Source of the DNA: CAVYPR01 sp052145775
Lineage (GTDB): Bacteria > Actinomycetota > Acidimicrobiia > Acidimicrobiales > RAAP-2
Direction: 5' to 3'
Length of the DNA stretch: 22,378 nt
Assembly (NCBI GenBank): GCA_052145775.1
Contig: JBKQNY010000191.1
Coordinates: 1-22,378, forward strand
Shown here piece after piece: positions 14,115 through 21,453 of the stretch. The translations under genes were made by a program, and so were the position numbers. The number at the start of each line of letters is the position of its first letter. Position 1 is the stretch's first letter. The notes under the pieces were generated by a model that was given only the letters and a program-made list of their open reading frames with translations, searched no databases and was not told the origin of the DNA.

Positions 14115-14870
14115 TCAGGCCCGCATCACCTGGCCCCCGTCGACGTTGAAGATGTGCCCGGTGACCCAGGCCGCGTCGTCCGAGAGCAGGAACTGGCACA
14201 TGCCCACCAGGTCCTCCGGGGTCCCCTGGCGTTTGAGGGCCAGGTTGGACACGATCTGGTCGATGAAGACCTCGGGGACCACCGACCGGGCCGCCTCGGT
14301 GTCGATGGGACCCGGGGCGATGGCGTTGACCCGTATGTTCATGCCGCCCAGCTCGTGGGCCAGCTGTTGGGTGAGCGAGTTCACCCCCGCCTTGGCCAGG
14401 CCGTAGAAGCCGGCGTAGACGTAGGCCGCCGTCGAGGACTGGTTCACCACGGACCCGCCGCCCCTGGCTCGCATGGCCGGGTAGCAGGCCCGGGTGCAGT
14501 TGAGGGCACCGAGCAGGTTCACCGCCAAGAAGCGCTGGAGGTAGTCCCAGTCGACGCTGAGCAGCAGGTCCAGCTGCATCCCGCCGAAGATGGCGGCGTT
14601 GTTCACGAGGAAGTCGATGCCCCCCAGCTCGGCCACGGCTTGCTCCGCCATGGCGGCCGCCGACACCGGGTCGGCCACGTCGACCTCGCAGGCCGCCGCC
14701 CGCCCGCCGTCACCGGCGATGCCCCGGGTCACGCCCTCGGCCCCCGCTCCGTCGATGTCGGCCACCACCACCGACGCCCCCGACCGGGCCAGGGCCTCGG
14801 CGTAGGCCTGTCCGATGCCACCGCCGGCGCCCGTCACCACCGCCACCTTGCCGCTGAAGTCGAAGGTCAC
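14115..14870 (-). CDS. Short-chain dehydrogenase/reductase (classical SDR)
   Basis: 251 aa from the GTG at 14870, which overlaps the previous stop by 4 bases (GTGA) and has ggagg a few bases upstream. NAD(P)-binding TGAGGGIGQA is at about 13-22, then VADIDGAG and the structural VNNAAIF. The catalytic Ser lies in NQSSTAAYVYAG and the Tyr-Lys pair in YGLAK (Tyr156, Lys160). IRVNAIAPGPIDTEA and the C-terminal GHIFNVDGGQVMRA are typical. The Ser-to-Tyr spacing is about 3 residues shorter than in most SDRs, but this NQSSTAA-YGLAK form is a known actinobacterial subgroup. It would oxidise or reduce an alcohol/ketone. It is the last gene of the minus operon after the CMD-like protein and the hydroxyacid dehydrogenase. 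Confidence 0.9.
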   Translation of the reverse strand: MTFDFSGKVAVVTGAGGGIGQAYAEALARSGASVVVADIDGAGAEGVTRGIAGDGGRAAACEVDVADPVSAAAMAEQAVAELGGIDFLVNNAAIFGGMQLDLLLSVDWDYLQRFLAVNLLGALNCTRACYPAMRARGGGSVVNQSSTAAYVYAGFYGLAKAGVNSLTQQLAHELGGMNIRVNAIAPGPIDTEAARSVVPEVFIDQIVSNLALKRQGTPEDLVGMCQFLLSDDAAWVTGHIFNVDGGQVMRA

Positions 14871-15286
14871 CGCTCCTCCGTGCCCGCGCCGCCCGCGGCC
14901 GGGCGTCCGTGCTCGGCGGCCGCGGCGATCGCCCGCTCGGCCGCCCCGGCGAGGGTCGTCGAGAGGGGCCAGCCCACGTAGTGGGTGAGGTGGATGACGA
15001 CCTCGCGGGCCTGCGCCACGTCGAGCTCTCCGCGCTCGAGGGCGCAGGCGAACTGAATCTCCAAGAGCTCGCCCATGCCGAGTGCGGCGAGCGTGCCGAT
15101 GGTCAGGAGCCGGCGTTCGCGCAGGTCCAGTCCCGGCCGGGTCCAGACGGTGCCGAAGAGGTGGTCGACGGTGATGGCCGTGTAGTCGCCCGGCACGTCG
15201 GCCGGGTCGACCTTGAACCCGTAGACCTCCTCCATCTTGGCCATGCCCCGCGCCCTGGCGGACCCGGGGTCGGCGGCGGCGCTCAT
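14867..15286 (-). CDS. Carboxymuconolactone-decarboxylase (CMD)-like protein
   Basis: 139 aa from the ATG at 15286. The central helix-rich region fits the CMD/AhpD-like fold: FGTVWTRPGLDLRERRLLTI, GTLAALGMGELLEIQFACAL, and VVIHLTHYVGWPLSTTLAGA. The redox CxxC of AhpD is absent, so it resembles the 4-carboxymuconolactone decarboxylase/YurZ side of the family rather than a peroxidase. The C-terminal tail is Ala/Gly-rich. The start is shared with the TGA of a 16-codon upstream frame (ATGA overlap), and the stop overlaps the SDR start (GTGA), so it is embedded in a coupled operon. The substrate is unknown; with the neighbouring dehydrogenases it may process an oxidised ring or side-chain product. 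Confidence 0.82.
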   Translation of the reverse strand: MSAAADPGSARARGMAKMEEVYGFKVDPADVPGDYTAITVDHLFGTVWTRPGLDLRERRLLTIGTLAALGMGELLEIQFACALERGELDVAQAREVVIHLTHYVGWPLSTTLAGAAERAIAAAAEHGRPAAGGAGTEER

Positions 15287-15333
15287 CGCCTGGCCTCCGG
15301 TGCCTGCGGGTGTCGCCCGTTGCCGACGTCCAT
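15283..15333 (-). CDS. Possible 16-aa leader peptide coupled to the CMD-like gene
   Basis: An ATG at 15333 preceded by the strongest Shine-Dalgarno of the operon (aggagg at 15343-15338, 4-base spacing) opens MDVGNGRHPQAPEARR. Its TGA overlaps the CMD ATG as ATGA. It is much too short for a protein domain. It may deliver ribosomes to the CMD start by termination-reinitiation, or be a small peptide of its own. No known family is recognised. Confidence 0.4.
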   Translation of the reverse strand: MDVGNGRHPQAPEARR

Positions 15334-15407
15334 GTGCCCTCCTCTTCTCGTGTCTGGGTCCCTCGAGCGTGCCACCGGGCGGCCAACGGCCCGGCGCGCC
15401 GCGCCGG

Positions 15408-16337
15408 TCAACGGCCCGGCGGCGCTCCGTCCGGCGGATCCTCGGGCATGCCGAACACCCGGTCCGCGTAGGTGTCGGTGAGCCGGGCCACCGGTACGTC
15501 GACCCCCAGCGTCGCGGCCAGGGCGATGGCCGCCCCGAGGTCCTTGTGGGCCAGCCGGTTGGCCGCGGACATGGGCGGGATGAGCCCGGCGTCGGTGGGG
15601 ACGTCGGCCCGCAGCGGACGTGCCGTCTCACGGAACATGAGCGTGGAGGCGCCCCCGATGTGCCGGTCGCTCTCCCGGATGGCTTCGGCCAGGAGCGGGA
15701 GGGGGATCCCCGCCGCCTCCGCCAGCACCTGGGCCTCGTAGGCGGCGAGCCACGACCCGTACTGCACCAGATTGCGGGCCAGCTTGGCCGAGAGGCCCGC
15801 ACCCACCGGCCCCATGTGCAGCACGCGCGAACCCAGGACGTCGAGCACCGGACGGACCCGTTCCACCGCCTCGTCCGTGCCCCCGACCATGCAGACGAGC
15901 TGGCCGCTGGCGGCCGCCCCTGGCCCCCCGCTCACCCCGCAGTCCACCACGAGCACCCCCTGTTGGGCGGCCTGCCCGGCGACGTCGAGGGCGGTCTCGA
16001 TCGACACGGTGCTGAGAACGATCACCGCGATCCCGGGCCTTCCGGCCGCCAGGATGCCGTCGGGCCCGGCTAGCACCGTCCTCACCTGTGCGTCGTCGAC
16101 CACCGCCACCAGCACCACGTCGCAGACGGCGGCCACCTCGGCCGGGGTTGCCGCCACCCGGGCCCCGGGCCGGAAGGGCTCGGTGGCCTCGGGGCGCACG
16201 TCGCACACGGTCAGGTCGATGCCGGACTGGGCCAGCGTGCCGGCAACCCCCCGCCCGATGTCCCCCAGGCCGACGACCCCGGTCGGGGGCACGGCGATGT
16301 CACGGTCGTCCGGTGCGGCGTCGCCGGCAGCGGCCAT
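15408..16337 (-). CDS. Beta-hydroxyacid dehydrogenase (3-hydroxyisobutyrate dehydrogenase family)
   Basis: 309 aa from the ATG at 16337 with ggaggagcg upstream. The Rossmann motif GLGDIG is at 23-28. The family substrate motif region is DCGVSGGPGAAASG and the catalytic Lys185 is in GLSAKLARNL, followed by the C-terminal all-helical half with AHKDLGAAIALAATLGVDVP. This matches NAD(P)-dependent beta-hydroxyacid dehydrogenases (3-hydroxyisobutyrate, tartronate semialdehyde or related imine reductases); the exact substrate is not readable. The frame is open upstream to 16379, but the RBS favours 16337. It is first in the minus operon and diverges from the P450 operon across a 63-bp control region. 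The gap 15287-15407 to the next gene holds the leader peptide frame. Confidence 0.88.
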   Translation of the reverse strand: MAAAGDAAPDDRDIAVPPTGVVGLGDIGRGVAGTLAQSGIDLTVCDVRPEATEPFRPGARVAATPAEVAAVCDVVLVAVVDDAQVRTVLAGPDGILAAGRPGIAVIVLSTVSIETALDVAGQAAQQGVLVVDCGVSGGPGAAASGQLVCMVGGTDEAVERVRPVLDVLGSRVLHMGPVGAGLSAKLARNLVQYGSWLAAYEAQVLAEAAGIPLPLLAEAIRESDRHIGGASTLMFRETARPLRADVPTDAGLIPPMSAANRLAHKDLGAAIALAATLGVDVPVARLTDTYADRVFGMPEDPPDGAPPGR

Positions 16338-16367
16338 GGGCGCTCCTCCGTCAGGTGCGGTGGTGGA

Positions 16368-16400
16368 TTTGGACAGCATTCTAGACTATAGTTTGGACAA
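16368..16400. promoter_or_regulatory. Divergent control region with TTTGGACA direct repeats and leaderless promoter
   Basis: tttggaca occurs at 16368-16375 and again at 16392-16399, exactly 24 bp apart. On plus, tatagt (16387-16392) is a good -10; its expected transcription start falls at about 16399-16401, on the ATG at 16401. On minus, tagaat (16383-16378) is a possible -10 for the dehydrogenase operon. No convincing -35 was found on either strand. The repeats bracket both -10 elements and are candidate operator half-sites for the TetR protein encoded at 17096. Confidence 0.55.
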
Positions 16401-17099
16401 ATGACTGAACGCAACGACTACTCGGGTGCCTTCGACCCCGACTTCGACTACGAGGACCTCTCCAAGGAGGCGCTGGTGCGCCTGGTGCGCGAGTACGCCC
16501 TCATCGTGCACCTGCTGGACCGGTCGATGTGCGCCGCCATCGGGCAGCGCCACGGCATGGCCGCCGTCCAGGAGCTCTCCATCGAGGAGTGGCGCGGGGC
16601 CAGCCCCGTCTACGGCGAGCGGCTGCGGAAGATCATGGCGGTCGAGGGTGACGGCGTGCCGGCGATCTTCAAGGTGCTCCAGTTGGACCCCGGCTTCCCC
16701 CACCACTACCTCGACGTCCATTACGAGGTGGTCGACGAGCGGCACGGCTACTTCGAGCTCGCCTACTGCGGCGCGCTCATGGACGTCGAGCCGTGGGGAG
16801 AGCGTCTGGTCACGTCGATGTGCCACCACATCGAGGACGGCACCTACGACTACCCGGCCCCGCCCGACAATCCCCCGCCCCGCGTGCCCCACGACCACCG
16901 CCCCCCCCGCGTCCCGAGCGACCGCACGCCCCACTGCCGGTGGGAGGTGGTCATCGATGACGAGACCGAGACCCTGCCCGAGCCGCCGATCACGACGCTC
17001 ACCCGGGCCACCACGGCCGCCACCTTCTCCTTCCCGCCAATGAAGGACGGGACGCCGCACATCCCCGAGGACCCCGGGACCGGAGCGGCCCGAGGGTGA
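16401..17099 (+). CDS. Conserved protein of unknown function (DUF6125-like)
   Basis: 232 aa from the ATG at 16401; there is no Shine-Dalgarno in the 10 bases before it, consistent with a leaderless mRNA. The N-terminal block DYSGAFDPDFDYEDLSKEAL plus VRLVREYA resembles DUF6125-type proteins of soil actinobacteria; I rate this match as tentative. The middle is Glu/His-rich, with MCHHIEDGTYDYPAP. A Pro-rich spacer with two PRVP-D units (PPPRVPHDHR, PPRVPSDR) precedes HCRWEVVIDD. No signal peptide or membrane helix is seen. Its stop overlaps the TetR start by 4 bases, and it heads the P450 operon. A function in the same pathway is inferred from position; His and Cys residues could bind metal. 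Confidence 0.7.
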   Translation: MTERNDYSGAFDPDFDYEDLSKEALVRLVREYALIVHLLDRSMCAAIGQRHGMAAVQELSIEEWRGASPVYGERLRKIMAVEGDGVPAIFKVLQLDPGFPHHYLDVHYEVVDERHGYFELAYCGALMDVEPWGERLVTSMCHHIEDGTYDYPAPPDNPPPRVPHDHRPPRVPSDRTPHCRWEVVIDDETETLPEPPITTLTRATTAATFSFPPMKDGTPHIPEDPGTGAARG

Positions 17100-17743
17100 G
17101 CGACGGCATGCCCTCGGCGATGGAGGCGCCCCGCCGGCACCTGACCGAGCGACAGGTCGAACTGGTGCAGCGACTAGTGGAGGCGGCCGCCGAGGAGGTC
17201 GCCGAGCACGGGTACGGTCCGATCACGGTGCGCAGCATCGCCAAGCGGGCGGGTGTGGCCACGGCCACCGCCTACACCTACTTCAGCTCGAAGGACCACC
17301 TCCTCTCCGAGGTCCTCTGGCGTCGGATCCAGGCGCTCCCGCCGCCGCTGGTCGACACCCGCCGCCCGGTAGCGGAGCGGGTGGCCGACGCCGTGCAGGA
17401 GATGTCCGTCGACACCGTCGACCGGCCCGAGCTGGTGGCCGCCTGCACGGCGGCGCTGCTCGCCCCCGGACCCGACGTCCAGCGCGTCCGGAGCCAGATC
17501 GGGGCGGAGATCCACCGACGGCTGCAGGCGGCACTCGGCCCCGGCGCCGACCCGGCCGTTCTGCGGGTGCTCGAGACCACCTACATCGGGGCCATGCTCT
17601 CCGCCGGACTCGGCCACATCGAGTTCGCCGAGCTGCCGGAGCGACTGGCGGAGGCGGCGGCCCTGCTGACCGACGAGCAGGGGACCGGAGAGGACGGCGC
17701 CGTCCGACGGCGTGCGGCCCGAGCGGTGCGGTCCGGCCGGTGA
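17096..17743 (+). CDS. TetR family transcriptional regulator
   Basis: 215 aa from the GTG at 17096, overlapping the previous stop (GTGA). The N-terminal helix-turn-helix is clear: LVEAAAEEVAEHGYGPITVRS followed by IAKRAGVATATAYTYFSSKDHLL (about residues 26-70). The C-terminal half is a helical ligand and dimerisation domain with no recognisable ligand class. The stop overlaps the P450 start by 4 bases, so the regulator is co-translated with the genes it probably controls. The TTTGGACA repeats at 16368-16399 are the best operator candidates. The position directly before a CYP123-like gene parallels the mycobacterial cyp123-cyp51 region. Confidence 0.9.
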   Translation: MSDGMPSAMEAPRRHLTERQVELVQRLVEAAAEEVAEHGYGPITVRSIAKRAGVATATAYTYFSSKDHLLSEVLWRRIQALPPPLVDTRRPVAERVADAVQEMSVDTVDRPELVAACTAALLAPGPDVQRVRSQIGAEIHRRLQAALGPGADPAVLRVLETTYIGAMLSAGLGHIEFAELPERLAEAAALLTDEQGTGEDGAVRRRAARAVRSGR

Positions 17744-18957
17744 GCACCACCGCGGTGGGGCCGCCCGTCTACGACCCCTACGACTACGCCATCCACGAGG
17801 ACCCCTACCCGACCTATGCCAGGCTGCGGGCCGAGGCGCCGCTCTACCGCAACGAGGCGCTCGACTTCTGGGCACTGTCGCGCCACCGACACGTGCTCGC
17901 CGCCTTCCGGGACGCGGAGAGCTTCTCCAACGCCTACGGCGTGTCGCTCGACCCCGCGGCCTTCGGCCCCCACGCCCATCGGTCGATGTCGTTCTTGGCC
18001 ATGGATCCGCCCGACCACACCCGGCTGCGGTCGCTGGTCGGCAAGAGCTTCACGCCCCGTCGGGTGGCCGAGCTCGAGCCCCGCATCCGCCAGCTGGCCG
18101 TCGAGCACCTCGAGCCCGCCGTGGAGCGGGGGAGCTTCGACTTCATTTCGGACTTCGCCGGCTTACTGCCGATGGACGTGATCAGCGAGCTCGTGGGGGT
18201 GCCGGCCTCCGACCGGGCCGAGCTCCGGCGACTGGCCGACACCGTCGTGCACCGGGAGGAGGGCATGGCCGACGTCCCCCCCGAGGGGGCCGAGGCGGCG
18301 ATGGCCCTGGTCGTGTACTACGCCGAGATGGTCGCCGAACGCCGGCGGCGCCCCCGCCAGGACCTCACCTCGGCGCTCATGGGGGCCGAGGCGGGCGGCG
18401 ACCGCCTCAGCGACGACGAGATCATCGGCATCCTCTTCCTCATGGTGGTGGCCGGCAACGAGACCACCACCAAGCTCCTGGGCAACGCCTGGTACTGGGG
18501 CTGGCGATTCCCCGACGAGGGGGCCAAGCCCTTTTCCGACCCGGCCCGGGTGGGCGACTGGGTCGAGGAGACCCTGCGCTACGACAACTCCACCCAGATG
18601 CTGGTGCGCGTCACCCGCACCGACGTCCCCATTGACGGGCATGTGGTCCCGGCGGGGGAGAAGGTCCTCCTGCTCATCGGCTCGGCCAACCGGGACGAGG
18701 AGGTCTTCGCCGACCCCGACCGCTACGACCTCGAACGGCCGGCGACCGCCGGCGCGGCGCAGAGGCTCGTGAGCTTCGGGGGCGGGCGCCATTTCTGCAT
18801 GGGTGCGGCCCTGGCCCGGCTGGAGGCCCGGGTGGCCCTGGGCGAGCTGGTCAAGAGGGTCGGCGGCTACGACGTGGACCCGGCGGGGATCGTCCGGGTC
18901 CACTCCATCAACGTGCGGGGGATGGCCGCCCTCCCCACCACGGTCAGGGTCCGCTGA
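17740..18957 (+). CDS. Cytochrome P450, CYP123-like
   Basis: 405 aa, normal for a soluble bacterial P450. The I-helix oxygen-binding motif is AGNETT (238-243), ExxR lies in VEETLRYDNS, and the heme-binding loop FGGGRHFCMG carries the proximal Cys353. MDPPDHTRLRSLVGKSF is the typical C-helix region, with HxxxR. The GTG at 17740 overlaps the TetR stop. CYP123 is suggested by context: in Mycobacterium tuberculosis cyp123 lies next to an SDR gene and cyp51, as here. The natural substrate of CYP123 is not established. Electron supply could come from the ferredoxin domain fused to the CYP51 encoded two genes downstream. The family number needs an identity check; the P450 call itself is firm. Confidence 0.93.
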   Translation: MSTTAVGPPVYDPYDYAIHEDPYPTYARLRAEAPLYRNEALDFWALSRHRHVLAAFRDAESFSNAYGVSLDPAAFGPHAHRSMSFLAMDPPDHTRLRSLVGKSFTPRRVAELEPRIRQLAVEHLEPAVERGSFDFISDFAGLLPMDVISELVGVPASDRAELRRLADTVVHREEGMADVPPEGAEAAMALVVYYAEMVAERRRRPRQDLTSALMGAEAGGDRLSDDEIIGILFLMVVAGNETTTKLLGNAWYWGWRFPDEGAKPFSDPARVGDWVEETLRYDNSTQMLVRVTRTDVPIDGHVVPAGEKVLLLIGSANRDEEVFADPDRYDLERPATAGAAQRLVSFGGGRHFCMGAALARLEARVALGELVKRVGGYDVDPAGIVRVHSINVRGMAALPTTVRVR

Positions 18958-18958
18958 C

Positions 18959-19744
18959 ATGGCACTGTTCGCGCCCCACCCCGCCCACCGCCCGGCCGTG
19001 GTGACCGGCGCCTCGTCGGGGATCGGCGAGGCCACCGCCCTGGCGCTGGCCGCGGCCGGCCACCCCGTCGTGCTCGGGGCGCGCCGCCTCGAGAGGTGCG
19101 GGGAGGTGGCGGCCGCGGTGGAGGTGGAGGGCGGGAAGGCCGTGGCCCTGCCGCTCGACCTGTCCGACCCGTCGTCGGTGGCGCGCTTCGCCGACGGCGC
19201 CGCCGAGGCGTTCGGCCCGATCGAGGTGGTCGTCTCCAACGCCGGCCAGATCCGACCGGGGACGGCCCTCGACACCGCGCCCGAGGACCTCGAGTCGCTG
19301 CTGGCGGTGAACGTGGTGGGCGCGCACCGGCTGGTCCTGGCCTTCGTGCCCGGCATGGTCGAGCGCCGCCGCGGGGACGTGGTCTTCGTGACGTCGGACG
19401 TGGTCGAGCACCCTCGGCCGGTGATGGCGGCCTACGTCGCCTCCAAGTGGGGCCTGGAGGGGTACGCCCGGGCCGTGCAGATGGAGTGGGAGGGAACCGG
19501 GGTGCGGGCCTCGGTGGTGCGGCCCGGCCCGACCGTCACCGGCATGGGGCTCGACTGGGACCCCGAGGTGACCGGTCAGGTCCTCGAGGAGTGGACCCGG
19601 TGGGGCCTGGCCCGGCACCCGCACTTCATGCAGCCGGCGTCGGTGGCCGCCGCCGTGGTGGCGGCGGTCTCGGCCGAGCGCGGTGCCCACTTCTCGGTGC
19701 TGGAGGTCCAGCCCGAGGGGCCGATCGAACAGGAGGGAACATGA
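18959..19744 (+). CDS. Short-chain dehydrogenase/reductase of the cyp51 operon
   Basis: 261 aa from the ATG at 18959, one base after the P450 stop. NAD(P)-binding TGASSGIG is at about 16-23, GARRLERC suggests NADP preference (Arg pair after the second strand), the structural motif is VSNAGQI, and the catalytic Ser is in FVTSDVVEHP with YVASK (Tyr159, Lys163). The motif uses VSNAG rather than NNAG. In mycobacteria an SDR (Rv0765c) sits between cyp123 and cyp51, the same place as this gene. A role in oxidising or reducing a hydroxyl or keto group on the P450 substrate is inferred. Its stop overlaps the CYP51 ATG (ATGA). Confidence 0.9.
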   Translation: MALFAPHPAHRPAVVTGASSGIGEATALALAAAGHPVVLGARRLERCGEVAAAVEVEGGKAVALPLDLSDPSSVARFADGAAEAFGPIEVVVSNAGQIRPGTALDTAPEDLESLLAVNVVGAHRLVLAFVPGMVERRRGDVVFVTSDVVEHPRPVMAAYVASKWGLEGYARAVQMEWEGTGVRASVVRPGPTVTGMGLDWDPEVTGQVLEEWTRWGLARHPHFMQPASVAAAVVAAVSAERGAHFSVLEVQPEGPIEQEGT

Positions 19745-21393
19745 CCGAGGGCGTGGTCACGGTGGCAGAGGGGCTGGCTGAGCCGCCCCTGGTCTCGGGG
19801 GGCGAGGGTGAGGAGCACGGCCACCTCGAAGAGCTCCGCCACGACCCGATCGCCCTCATGCGGCGGGTCCGCACCGAGTGCGGGGACGTCGGCCGCTTCC
19901 GGCTGGCCGGGCGGGACGTGGTGCTGCTCACCGGGGCCGAGGCGAACGAGCTCTACTTCCGCGCCCCTGAGGAGCAGCTGGACCAGGCCGAGGCCTACCC
20001 CTTCATGACCCCGATCTTCGGGGAGGGCGTGGTGTTCGACGCCCCCCCGGAGCGGCGCCGCGAGATGCTGCACAACCAGGCCCTGCGCGACAAGTTCATG
20101 CGGGGCCACGCCGCCACCATCGCCACCGAGGTCGACGCCATGGTGGCCGGGTGGGCCGACGAGGGCGAGATCGACCTCCTCGAGTGGTTCGCCGAGCTCA
20201 CGATCTACACCTCGTCCGCCTGTCTCATCGGAGGCAAGTTCCGCGGCGAGCTCGATGCGCGTTTCGCCCGCCTCTACCACGACCTCGAACAGGGCACCGA
20301 CGCCATCGCCTACGTCGACCCCTACGCGCCGATCGAGAGCTTCCGTCGCCGGGACGAGGCCCGCGCCGGCCTGGTCCGGCTGGTGCAGGAGATCATGGAG
20401 CGCCGTGCCGCCGAGGAGCCCGGCGCAGGGAACGACGACGAGCGCGACCTACTGGACGTGCTCATGTCGATCACCGAGGACGACGGGAGCCCACGGTTCG
20501 GGGCCGACATCGTGACCGGGATGTTCATCTCCATGATGTTCGCCGGTCACCACACCACCTCGGGCACCGCGGCCTGGACCCTGATCGAGCTGCTGCGCCA
20601 CCCCGACGAGTTGGGGCTCGTCCGCGACGAGCTCGACGGGCTGGCCGCGGCGGGATCGGAGGTGACCTACCAGGCGCTGCGCGAGATGCCCCGCCTCGAG
20701 TCGGCCATCAAGGAGGCGCTGCGGCTCCACCCGCCCCTCATCCTCTTGCTCAGGGTGGCCAAGGAGGACATGGCGTGCCTCGGGTACGCCATCCGCGCCG
20801 GCCAGCTGGTGGCGGCCAGCCCGGCGGTGTCCAACCGGATCGCCGAGGACTTTCCCGACGCCGACAGCTTCGCCCCGTCCCGCTACCTCGACCCCCGGTT
20901 TGAAGACCGCGCCCACCCGTGGACCTGGATCCCGTTCGGCGCCGGACGTCATCGCTGTGTGGGGGCGCCCTTCGCCATGATGCAGCTGAAGGCGATCTTC
21001 TCAGTGCTGCTTGGGGACTGGGAATTCGAACTGGCCCAGCCGCCGGACACGTACCGCAACGACCACTCGAAGATGGTGGTCCAGCTGCAGCAGCCTTGCC
21101 TCGTCCGCTACCGGCGCCGGATCAAGGCCGACGGGCCCGCCCAGGAGGCCCCGGCGACGGGAGGCGACGTTGATCGCCGCGCGGCGGGCGCCTTCCGCGT
21201 CGTCGTCGACCGCGACCTGTGCCAGGGCCATGCCGTCTGCGAGTCAGAGACGCCGGGGGTCTTCTCGGTGTCGAAGAAGGGGGAGCTCTCGATCCTGATC
21301 GAGACGCCGACGGAGGACCGCCGGACGATGGTCGAAGCCGCGGTGCGCGAGTGTCCCACCCACGCACTGCGCATCGAGGAGCTCGGATCGTGA
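19741..21393 (+). CDS. cyp51: CYP51 (sterol 14-alpha-demethylase type P450) fused to a [3Fe-4S] ferredoxin
   Basis: 550 aa from the ATG at 19741 (aggaggg upstream, ATGA overlap with the SDR). Residues to about 460 are clearly CYP51. The B-prime signature AYPFMTPIFGEGVVFDAP and the I-helix AGHHTTSGTAAW (268-279, His270-His271) are diagnostic. AELTIYTSSACLIG, YVDPYAPIESFRRRDEAR and the heme loop FGAGRHRCVGAPFAMMQ (Cys406) closely follow Mycobacterium tuberculosis CYP51. After YRNDHSKMVVQLQQP and a roughly 25-residue Ala/Gly/Pro linker, residues about 482-550 form a ferredoxin with C494-x2-H497-x2-C500 and Cys538-Pro, the three-Cys pattern of [3Fe-4S] P450 ferredoxins. In mycobacteria that ferredoxin (Rv0763c) is a separate adjacent gene; Methylococcus has a known CYP51-ferredoxin fusion. 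The fusion should act as a heme and redox-partner unit needing only a reductase. The sterol substrate is inferred. Confidence 0.95.
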   Translation: MTEGVVTVAEGLAEPPLVSGGEGEEHGHLEELRHDPIALMRRVRTECGDVGRFRLAGRDVVLLTGAEANELYFRAPEEQLDQAEAYPFMTPIFGEGVVFDAPPERRREMLHNQALRDKFMRGHAATIATEVDAMVAGWADEGEIDLLEWFAELTIYTSSACLIGGKFRGELDARFARLYHDLEQGTDAIAYVDPYAPIESFRRRDEARAGLVRLVQEIMERRAAEEPGAGNDDERDLLDVLMSITEDDGSPRFGADIVTGMFISMMFAGHHTTSGTAAWTLIELLRHPDELGLVRDELDGLAAAGSEVTYQALREMPRLESAIKEALRLHPPLILLLRVAKEDMACLGYAIRAGQLVAASPAVSNRIAEDFPDADSFAPSRYLDPRFEDRAHPWTWIPFGAGRHRCVGAPFAMMQLKAIFSVLLGDWEFELAQPPDTYRNDHSKMVVQLQQPCLVRYRRRIKADGPAQEAPATGGDVDRRAAGAFRVVVDRDLCQGHAVCESETPGVFSVSKKGELSILIETPTEDRRTMVEAAVRECPTHALRIEELGS

Positions 21394-21453
21394 GGGTCCG
21401 GTGGTGACGACGGCGGGGGAGCGGCCCCCGCCCACGACGACGGGAGGGATCTG

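Noticed and set aside
14025..14981. 318-codon open frame on plus opposite the SDR/CMD genes
   Set aside because: No recognisable domain and composition typical of antisense frames in high-GC DNA. The minus strand gives TGAGGGIG and YGLAK motifs.
16393..16400. Shine-Dalgarno for the gene at 16401
   Set aside because: ttggacaa does not resemble AGGAGG, and the -10 position leaves almost no leader, so leaderless translation was preferred.
19096..19740. Upstream extension of the CYP51 frame through the SDR gene
   Set aside because: It is an out-of-frame Arg/Gly-rich reading of the SDR. The ATG at 19741 has aggaggg and the usual ATGA overlap.
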